NCBI GenBank assembly: GCA_049366815.1
Contig: JBMNCO010000115.1
Span: 1 to 8,230, forward strand
DNA from: CAYNYM01 sp049366815
Lineage (GTDB): Bacteria; Desulfobacterota; DSM-4660; Desulfatiglandales; HGW-15
Direction: 5' to 3'
DNA length: 8,230 nucleotides
The translations under genes were made by a program, and so were the position numbers. Position 1 is the first letter of the stretch, and every line of letters begins with the position of its first letter. The notes beneath the pieces were generated by a model that saw nothing but the letters and a program-made list of their open reading frames with translations, made no database searches and was not told where the DNA came from. This document shows positions 1 through 5,312 of the stretch, piece after piece.

Positions 1-53
1 CGGAGAAAATCGAGGTCAAAGACATCACGGAAATCATCCAAGAAGTGATTTAG
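1..53 (+). CDS. 3' end of an upstream redox-cluster gene (partial)
   Basis: The frame beginning at base 3 is open from the window edge and ends in TAG at 51-53, giving a C-terminal tail EKIEVKDITEIIQEVI. It stops 32 bases before the hdrA-like start, so it is probably in the same operon. A short V-x-D-I-x-E-(I/L) tail of this kind is common at the C-terminus of CCG-domain (HdrB/HdrD-type) iron-sulfur proteins, which often precede hdrA. Sixteen residues are too few to prove this; the family assignment is inference only. Confidence 0.5.
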   Translation, partial: EKIEVKDITEIIQEVI

Positions 54-72
54 GGAACCGAATTATCCTGAT

Positions 73-79
73 GAGGTGA
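73..79 (+). promoter_or_regulatory. Ribosome binding site of the hdrA-like gene
   Basis: GAGGTGA lies 6 bases before the ATG at 86. It is a strong Shine-Dalgarno match and fixes the start of the selenoprotein frame upstream of the UGA. A start at the first ATG after the UGA (380) would cut the flavin-binding motif off the protein. Confidence 0.75.
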
Positions 80-85
80 TAGAAA

Positions 86-3073
86 ATGGAAGACGTTTTG
101 GTGAATGAAAAAATTCAACAACTCCGTAAAAGTGTGAGAGACGGCAATTTTGGAGACGTGATGGTTGTCGGCGGTGGGATCAGCGGTATACAGGCCTGTC
201 TTGATCTTGCCACTGCCGGTTTTAAAGTTTACCTGGTTGAAAAATCGCCGAGCATTGGGGGCCATATGGCCCAGCTTGACAAGACCTTTCCGACCAACGA
301 CTGCTCCATGTGAATACTTGCACCTAAACTGGTCGAGGTCGGCCGGCATCCCAATATCGAAGTTCTGACCTATACTGAAGTGAACAGTGTAGGGGGTCAA
401 GCAGGAAACTTTAAGGTCAAACTGACAAAAAAACCCAGATACATTTTAGAGGACAAATGCACGGGTTGTACGACCTGTGTCGAATATTGTCCAGCCCAAT
501 ATCCGGATCAATATAATCAGGAAATATCGAACAACAAAGCCGTTCATATATACTTCGCTCAGGCGATTCCCCTTGTCACATACATTGATGAAAGCTGCCT
601 TTATCTTAAAGAGAAGAAATGTCGCATTTGCGAGGCCGTGTGTAAAAATAATGCCATAGATTTGAGGCAGGTGCCGGAAGAAATTGAGGTGAATGTAGGG
701 GCGATCATACTGGCATCCGGCATTGAACCGTTTGATCCTGCAGTGAAGGATGAATACTGCTATGGAAAAATGCAGAATGTCGTGACCAGTATGGACTATG
801 AGCGTCTCTTATGCTCCACCGGCCCATACCAGGGGGAGATCCTGCGTGGTTCCGACAAAAGGCATCCCCATAAGATAGCCTGGATCCAATGTGTCGGTTC
901 GAGAAGGGTCACCCCGGGAGACAACAGCTATTGTTCAGGCGTATGCTGCACCTATACCCAGAAACAGGTGATTTTGACAAAGGATCATGACGCAGAGGCG
1001 CAGTGTACGGTATTTCATAACGACATTCGTTCCCATGGTAAGGATTTCGAACGATATTACCAGAGGACTGAAGCGCTTCCCGGGATTCGATTTATCAGGA
1101 GCTACGCGTCGATAGTGAGGGAGGACCCTGAAACCAAGAATGTCACTATCCGATATTCTACGCCCGATGATGGCGTAAAAGAAGAAGAGTTTGACATGGT
1201 GGTATTGTCCGTAGGATTGAATCCTCCTGCTGACGTGAAAGGCATTGCAGAAAAATTCGGCATTGAACTGAACTCTCAAAATTTTTGTAAGATCGATCTT
1301 ATCAATCCCATGGAGACCACGAGGCCTGGGATCTTTGTAAGCGGAGGATTGCAGGGGCCTCTGGATATTCCTGAATCGGTGTTCAGCGCGAGCGGTGCCG
1401 GCGCCCAGGTGGGTGAACTCCTTGACTACAGGCGGGGGAAACTTTCCAAGGAAAGGGTATATCCTGCGGAAAAGGATGTGTCGGAGGAGGAGCCACGGAT
1501 AGGCGTGTTCGTGTGCCATTGCGGGGCAAATATCGGAAGGATAGTCGATGTTCCCTCCACGGTGGAATATGCCTTAACGCTCCCCAATGTTGTCTACGCC
1601 CAGGAGCAGCTTTTTTCCTGTGCGACGAATTCCGCACAGGAAATAACCGACATAACAAATGAAAAAGGGCTCAATCGCGTGGTTGTCGCGGCCTGCAGCC
1701 CCAGGACCCTTGAACCCTTGTTCCGCGATACCCTTCGGGAGGCGGGCATTAATCAGTATTACTATGAGATGGCCAATATCAGGGAACATAACTCCTGGGT
1801 CCACGCTCGAGAAAAGGAAAAGGCNNNNNNNNNNNNNNNNNNNNNNNNNNNNNNNNNNNNNNNNNNNNNNNNNNNNNNNNNNNNNNNNNNNNNNNNNNNN
1901 NNNNNNNNNNNNNNNNNNNNNNNNTATTTGCGCGATCTTGTAAAAAAGATCTACCGACACCGGCTAATCCATGTCTACCGTGATGCTGTCATCACAGAGG
2001 CTACAGGTTATATTGGGAATTTCGTGACCAAGGTAAAATCTGAAAGAGGATTTTCAGAGATAAAACATGGTGCCACGGTTATCGCCACAGGCGCTGATGT
2101 TTACACGCCAACGGAATACCTTTATGGCGAAGATGACAGGGTGATGACCCACCTTGAATTGGAGGAACAGATCAGCAAAGGAGACGAAAAGGTCATTAAC
2201 GCCGAAAGCCTCGTGATGATCCAATGCGTGGGCTGCAGAAATGAGGACAGAAATTATTGCAGCAGAATATGTTGCAGCGAATCGATAAAGAACGCATTGA
2301 AACTGAAAGAGCTGAATCCTCAAATGGATATCCATATTTTGTTCAGGGATATGAGGACATATGGGTTTTATGAGGATTATTACCGGGAAGCATCTGAAAA
2401 AGATGTGAAATTCATCCGTTGGGAACCGGATGATCCACCTGAGGTGGAAGCCGTTGAGGAGGAGGGCCGGCCTGTCTTAAGGGTTACCGTTACGGATCAG
2501 ATTTTGGGCCAGAAAATCGCCATAGATGCTGATAGAATTGCTTTGGCGGCCGCTGTTGTTCCCTCGGCGACAACCCAGGAAGTGGCCGGATTGTTCAAGG
2601 TGACCTTGAGCCTGGACGGTTTTTTCAAAGAGGCCCACGTCAAATTAAGACCTGTTGAATTTGCCGCGGACGGCGTTTATCTGTGTGGACTTGCGCATTA
2701 CCCCAAGTTTATACAGGAGACGATTAACCAGGCTTATGGAGCTGCAGGGCGTGCCTTAACGCTTCTGGCAAATGATATCGTTGTGGCCTCCGGCTCCATT
2801 TGCGTGGTGGATGAGCAGAAGTGTATCGGGTGCGGCGCATGTGCTGCAGTTTGCACGTATGGTGCCTTGGAGATTCGAAGTACAAAACAGGGAGACAAAG
2901 TGACGATCAACCCTGTTCTGTGTAAGGGGGACGGTCTCTGTAACACAAAATGCCCCACGGGAGCCATTTCACTGAAGCACTTTACCGATGAAGAGATCTT
3001 GAGCGAAATCGCTGCGATGGTTCAAGAAAAAGAGATCATACAGCCAATGGATTCGGCGGTTGGCGATGTCTAG
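86..3073 (+). CDS. hdrA: Selenocysteine-containing, double-length HdrA-like FAD/iron-sulfur protein (UGA read through; assembly gap inside)
   Basis: Flavin and [4Fe-4S] electron-transfer subunit of the heterodisulfide reductase A family, which in Hdr/Mvh and Bam-type complexes carries the electron-bifurcating FAD. One frame runs from ATG 86 to TAG 3071, interrupted only by UGA 311-313. Seen in order: Rossmann motif GGGISG (29-34); DKTFPTNDCSM followed by Sec76, the family's conserved Cys position; a ferredoxin region (C125, C128, C131, C135 and C171, C179, C182, C186); IQCVGSR (267-273); the classical HdrA N-terminal domain beginning near VCHCG (C477, C479); the assembly gap; a second IQCVG block (712-716); and C-terminal ferredoxin motifs (C913, C916, C919, C923 and C946, C952, C956). 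The layout is an incomplete HdrA copy fused to a complete one. Numbering after residue 579 is nominal because the gap hides sequence, probably including the second FAD motif. BamE is a plausible alternative name. Confidence 0.9.
311..313 (+). other. Recoded UGA: selenocysteine 76 of the HdrA-like protein
   Basis: The frame is intact on both sides of this TGA, and the residues after it (ILAPKLVEVGRHPNIEV) are the normal continuation of the HdrA flavin domain. Known HdrA proteins have Cys here (TFPTNDCSxC-ILAPK); Methanococcales HdrA has Sec at the equivalent place. A Cys-to-UGA exchange followed by a hairpin is the usual sign of selenocysteine insertion, not of a nonsense mutation. Confidence 0.88.
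329..346 (+). promoter_or_regulatory. Candidate bacterial SECIS hairpin of the hdrA-like gene
   Basis: Six pairs can form between CTGGTC (329-334) and GGCCGG (341-346), two of them G-U, closing the six-base loop GAGGTC. The loop begins 22 bases after the UGA and contains AGGUC, very like the AGGUCU loop of the E. coli fdhF SECIS bound by SelB. Distance and size suit a bacterial SECIS. Found by eye; not folded computationally. Confidence 0.6.
1825..1924. other. Assembly gap (100 N) inside the hdrA-like gene
   Basis: Exactly 100 N, the usual placeholder for a scaffold join of unknown length. The frame happens to continue across it, but family knowledge says more is missing than 33 residues: between the WVHAREKEKA segment and YLRDLVKKI one expects a helical linker plus the second GxGxxG FAD motif, roughly 80-100 residues. 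The real gap is therefore probably 250-300 bases. Confidence 0.9.
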
Positions 3074-3110
3074 GTGGATACGGATGAACAAGGCCGGGAT
3101 CATTGACAAG

Positions 3111-3117
3111 GGAGGTG
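3111..3117 (+). promoter_or_regulatory. Ribosome binding site of the mvhD-like gene
   Basis: GGAGGTG, a near-perfect Shine-Dalgarno, lies 7 bases before ATG 3125. It supports starting here, upstream of the in-frame UGA, and not at the ATG at 3236. Confidence 0.8.
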
Positions 3118-3124
3118 GGAAAGA

Positions 3125-3958
3125 ATGAGTGCGAAACTTGAATTCAGCCCTAAAATATTAGGTTTTGTATGCCATTGGTGAGCATACGGCGCTGCTGACC
3201 TGGCTGGAGTTTCCAGACTGCAATATACGACTGAAATGAGACTTATTCGTGTCATGTGTTCCGGCAGAGTGGACATGAAATTTGTACTCAGTGCCTTATC
3301 CAAGGGAATCGATGGCGTTTTTATTGGTGCCTGCCATCTCGGTGAATGTAATTACATCACCCACGGAAACTATCAGGCGCTTAACATGGTGCTCTTGTTC
3401 AAGAAGATAATGGAACATATCGGGCTGAATCCGGAAAGATTAAGGCTCGCATTTATGTCCGGCAGCGAAGCGAACATCTTTGTCGAAGAGACCAATAGTT
3501 TCGTGAAGGATGTTAAGGCATTAGGGCCGATCGGCGAAAGCGAGGGCATAGGTGAAGATGAATTAAGGACCAGAATAGAGGAAGTTGAAAAACTAATTCC
3601 CTATATCAAAATGGCAGAGAGGGAAAAACTGGAATCGCGTCTTGAAGAAGAAGAATATGCGGGATATTTTACCAAGGAGGAGATAGACAGCCTGTTTCGT
3701 GAGGTCGTCTCGTACTATATCGATCCGGAGAAGTGCCAGGCCTGTATGATTTGCTCAAAGCGATGTCCTGTGGAAGCGATCGACGGCGGGAAGAACCGCA
3801 TCCATGTCATTGATCAGGACAAATGCATCAAATGCGGAACTTGCTTTGAAGCCTGTCCGCCTCGCTTTGGATCGATTAGGAAGATCTCCGGGGAACCTGT
3901 CCCGGACCCGATACCTGAGGAAAAACGAACGATAGCCAGAAAGAGTAAGAAAGATTGA
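3125..3958 (+). CDS. mvhD: Selenocysteine-containing MvhD-like subunit fused to a 2[4Fe-4S] ferredoxin
   Basis: Electron-transfer subunit of the MvhD/FrhD family, which in methanogens links hydrogenase or formate dehydrogenase to HdrA through a [2Fe-2S] cluster. It starts 51 bases after the hdrA-like stop with a strong RBS and is 277 residues, about twice an MvhD alone. Residues 1-130 are MvhD: FVCHW then Sec19 (family pattern CxxWCxY), then MCSGRVD (C45) and GACHLGECNY (C70, C75). A charged, helical linker (about 130-195) leads to a ferredoxin with C204, C207, C210, C214 and C234, C237, C240, C244, then a basic tail. The UGA at codon 19 replaces a conserved Cys; methanococcal VhuD and the benzoyl-CoA reductase subunit BamF are described selenoproteins of this kind. 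It ends in tandem stops TGA-TAA. The likely direct partner is the HdrA-like protein upstream; the complex's catalytic subunit is not in view. Confidence 0.9.
3179..3181 (+). other. Recoded UGA: selenocysteine 19 of the MvhD-like protein
   Basis: TGA sits between VCHW and AYGAADLAGVSRLQ, exactly at the second Cys of the MvhD CxxWC motif. The same frame carries the rest of the family, including CSGRVD, right after it, and an RBS-preceded ATG lies 54 bases upstream. Confidence 0.88.
3204..3216 (+). promoter_or_regulatory. Candidate bacterial SECIS hairpin of the mvhD-like gene
   Basis: CTGGA (3204-3208) pairs perfectly with TCCAG (3212-3216) around a GTT loop; opening the top A-U pair gives loop AGUUU. 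The loop lies about 28 bases after the UGA and contains the G-U pair of bases typical of bacterial SECIS loops. Its sequence differs from the hairpin in the hdrA-like gene, as expected of bacterial SECIS elements that also code for protein. Confidence 0.5.
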
Positions 3959-4091
3959 TAAAAGGTTCTGTGCCGGTTTCATGTAGAAAGATCAATGAAG
4001 GAACGGAAAGGGATGAGTATTTTGAAATTAATTGGAATTTGTCTCTGAAGGACAGTCCACGTTGAATGCGTCTCCAGGAAGGAACAGGAAC

Positions 4092-4145
4092 ATGAGTTTG
4101 CCTGTTTGCAGGGTGTTTATGATTTTGGTCGACGAGGTCCCGTGA
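4092..4145 (+). CDS. Possible 17-residue leader-type ORF ending inside a hairpin loop
   Basis: ATG 4092 is preceded by GGAAGG at 4077-4082 (9-base spacing) and reads MSLPVCRVFMILVDEVP before TGA 4143-4145. The stop codon falls in the 8-base loop of the 12-bp inverted repeat, so a ribosome ending here would cover the hairpin. No family is recognised, and no run of a single amino acid of the kind used in biosynthetic attenuators is present. It may be chance. Confidence 0.2.
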   Translation: MSLPVCRVFMILVDEVP

Positions 4146-4160
4146 CTCGGACCTCGTCGA
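4129..4160. repeat. Perfect 12-bp inverted repeat (stem-loop)
   Basis: TCGACGAGGTCC (4129-4140) and its exact reverse complement (4149-4160) flank the loop CGTGACTC. It is GC-rich and very stable as RNA. No T-run follows on either strand, so it is not a standard intrinsic terminator. It could be a transcript-stabilising or processing hairpin at the 3' end of the hdrA-mvhD messenger, a regulatory hairpin for the genes downstream, or a protein-binding site. Confidence 0.8.
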
Positions 4161-4274
4161 GTTGACAGGGAACAGTTTTACGGGTACTCATGGATAGACT
4201 CAGGATAATACGAGACGAAGAAATTCTCACCGAATGCACAAAGGATCTTCCTTTCAAAGAATTGCCACGATTTT

Positions 4275-4517
4275 CTAAAAATCGGCAGGGGTGGTGATCT
4301 GCCCGTCTTCATATTTAAAATGATCTGAAAGGCCTACAAAATGTTCCCTATTTATGATGTCAATTGGGATTTTGCAGTCAGATGTATCCGCAATGAAGGT
4401 CACACGCGATAGGATTGTCACCGTTATGGTTTGATTCGGCAAAAAGGGCAGTTTGGTGCTGCCCAGGAGAAAGGTCACGTGCCGTGCCCGAACTTGAAGC
4501 GTTCTCGTCATCATCAT
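4275..4517 (-). CDS. Doubtful ORF, 80 residues, no family recognised
   Basis: An open frame with a beta-rich, protein-like composition in its second half (for example TITVTILSRVTFIADTSD) and one Cys. It begins with three consecutive ATG codons but no Shine-Dalgarno precedes them, and it faces the DUF2080-like gene 13 bases away. It is listed only because nothing else explains the stretch; it may be a chance frame. Confidence 0.2.
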   Translation of the reverse strand: MMMTRTLQVRARHVTFLLGSTKLPFLPNQTITVTILSRVTFIADTSDCKIPIDIINREHFVGLSDHFKYEDGQITTPADF

Positions 4518-4530
4518 GAAGGCTTTTTAA

Positions 4531-4722
4531 ATGGCTAATGAAAAAAAAACAAAAAATATTGAGAAATACCCAGGGGTTGTGATCGCCGAGGGCAAAGTCA
4601 AATTTGAGGTGTACGGCGAAGAGATGATCGAGAAAAAGGTCAGACTTAGCGGGAACAGCGGTAGGGTCTATCTCCCACCTGATTGGGTGGGTCATCACGT
4701 CAAAATCATCAGGATCGATTAA
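4531..4722 (+). CDS. Small DUF2080-like (transposon-associated, AbrB-type) protein
   Basis: 63 residues. The C-terminal half reads KVRLSGNSGRVYLPPDWVGH, matching the GNSGRVYVP-x-x-(W/Y)-x-GK pattern of the DUF2080 'putative transposon-encoded protein' family, which resembles the swapped-hairpin DNA-binding fold of AbrB/MazE proteins. The N-terminal half is Lys/Glu-rich and contains FEVYGEEMIEKKV. GAAGG, 8 bases before the ATG, is a fair RBS. No transposase or terminal repeat is seen beside it, so it stands alone here. The family match is from memory of the motif; the function (DNA binding, perhaps an antitoxin-like regulator) is inference. Confidence 0.65.
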   Translation: MANEKKTKNIEKYPGVVIAEGKVKFEVYGEEMIEKKVRLSGNSGRVYLPPDWVGHHVKIIRID

Positions 4723-4772
4723 GTTTCGTATTCTTGCCGTCAGGGAATGAACGGACGCCATAGATCCCCTCC

Positions 4773-4794
4773 ATACCTTCCGCCCGGAAGGTAT
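4773..4794. repeat. Perfect 9-bp inverted repeat
   Basis: ATACCTTCC and GGAAGGTAT enclose the 4-base loop GCCC, 50 bases after the DUF2080-like stop. It forms a compact, stable hairpin but lacks a following T-run on the + strand, so it is either a weak terminator or messenger end for the small gene, or a binding site. Confidence 0.7.
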
Positions 4795-4852
4795 ATGCGT
4801 AATTGAGCGATCAAAAGAACGAATTCGTTTCAAGAACCATGCACCCGAAAAG

Positions 4853-4900
4853 GTGCCGGCCGAGGCATAAAAAATCCGCCGAGCACCGGCCGACCGGCAC
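4853..4900. repeat. GC-rich inverted and direct repeat cluster
   Basis: GTGCCGG (4853-4859) has its reverse complement CCGGCAC at 4894-4900, and CCGGCCGA occurs twice in direct orientation (4856-4863 and 4886-4893). The A-rich tract GCATAAAAAATCC lies between. The cluster ends just before the ORF that leads into the ferredoxin gene, so it may be an operator or an RNA structure controlling it. Confidence 0.5.
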
Positions 4901-5002
4901 ATGATCAAACCCGAGTGTCAGCATTCCCAACGCCCGGAATACAAGACCAAGACGATGGATGCCATGGCCAAGAATGGGCACAAAGAGATGATTCTATGTT
5001 AG
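4901..5002 (+). CDS. Possible 33-residue protein overlapping the ferredoxin start
   Basis: ATG 4901 to TAG 5000-5002, reading MIKPECQHSQRPEYKTKTMD and ending NGHKEMILC. Its stop overlaps the ferredoxin start by 7 bases (ATGTTAG), an arrangement that often couples translation of two genes. It is Lys/Met-rich with Cys at 6 and at the C-terminus. No RBS precedes its ATG and I recognise no family. It may be a true small protein, a coupling leader, or chance. Confidence 0.3.
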   Translation: MIKPECQHSQRPEYKTKTMDAMAKNGHKEMILC

Positions 5003-5286
5003 CCAATTATGGATACAGCGATGCTTCCGGGGATTACTTTATCACCATTGACACGGATAAATGCGATGGTTGCGGGAATTGCGTGAGTGCCTGCCCTTCG
5101 CGGCTCTTTGAAATCCTTGATGAGGATCCCAATGATCCCATGAGAGATGCCCCGGTGGTTGTTTTGGTCGCGGAGAAGAAGAGGAAGATAAAATGCGAAT
5201 GCAATCCATGCAAGCCTCTCGGCGACAGAGCCCCATTGCCTTGTGTGGAGGCCTGTCCGGCCGAGGCCATCACCCATTCATGGTAG
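4996..5286 (+). CDS. Two-cluster [4Fe-4S] ferredoxin with a split second motif
   Basis: 96 residues; a soluble low-potential electron carrier or a small subunit of a redox complex. The first motif is canonical: C23, C26, C29, C33-P. The second is stretched: C69, C72, then ten residues to C83, and C87-P, with an extra Cys at 67, inside CECNPCKPLGDRAPLPCVEA. The C-terminal HSW is also typical, to my recollection, of a ferredoxin group found beside HdrA-type and tungsten-enzyme genes. The start is taken at the only in-frame ATG; a GTG at 4915 would add 27 residues of poor ferredoxin character. AAAGAG upstream is a weak RBS, and coupling to the overlapping ORF could help initiation. It may serve the selenoprotein complex upstream, but the 1-kb distance leaves this open. 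Confidence 0.85.
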   Translation: MLANYGYSDASGDYFITIDTDKCDGCGNCVSACPSRLFEILDEDPNDPMRDAPVVVLVAEKKRKIKCECNPCKPLGDRAPLPCVEACPAEAITHSW

Positions 5287-5312
5287 GCCGGGGCAAAATG
5301 AAAGGACAGGTC

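Larger units (their letters stand above)
3959..4530. other. Long stretch without a convincing gene
   Basis: No ORF here shows a recognisable family. It holds a perfect 12-bp inverted repeat (4129-4160) and two short + strand ORFs with purine-rich Shine-Dalgarno-like sequences: ATG 4013 (11 codons to a TGA at 4046) and ATG 4092 (17 codons to a TGA at 4143). A third + strand ORF (4190-4300, 35 codons) and a - strand ORF (4275-4517) have weaker start signals. No obvious rho-independent terminator follows the mvhD-like gene. Confidence 0.6.

Noticed and set aside
311..313. TGA in the hdrA-like gene as a nonsense mutation (pseudogene)
   Set aside because: It replaces a conserved Cys, a SECIS-like hairpin follows, the frame is open for about 300 codons up to the gap, and the next gene shows the same feature.
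935..1519. 194-codon open frame on the - strand
   Set aside because: It lies entirely within the hdrA-like coding region, whose protein is recognisable throughout; the antisense frame has no family features.
4162..4192. TTGACA followed by sequence near 4185 as a promoter
   Set aside because: No acceptable -10 box occurs at 16-18 bases; TACTCA matches only two positions.
4378..4908. 176-codon open frame on the - strand
   Set aside because: It covers the DUF2080-like gene in antisense, lacks a ribosome binding site and has no recognisable domain.
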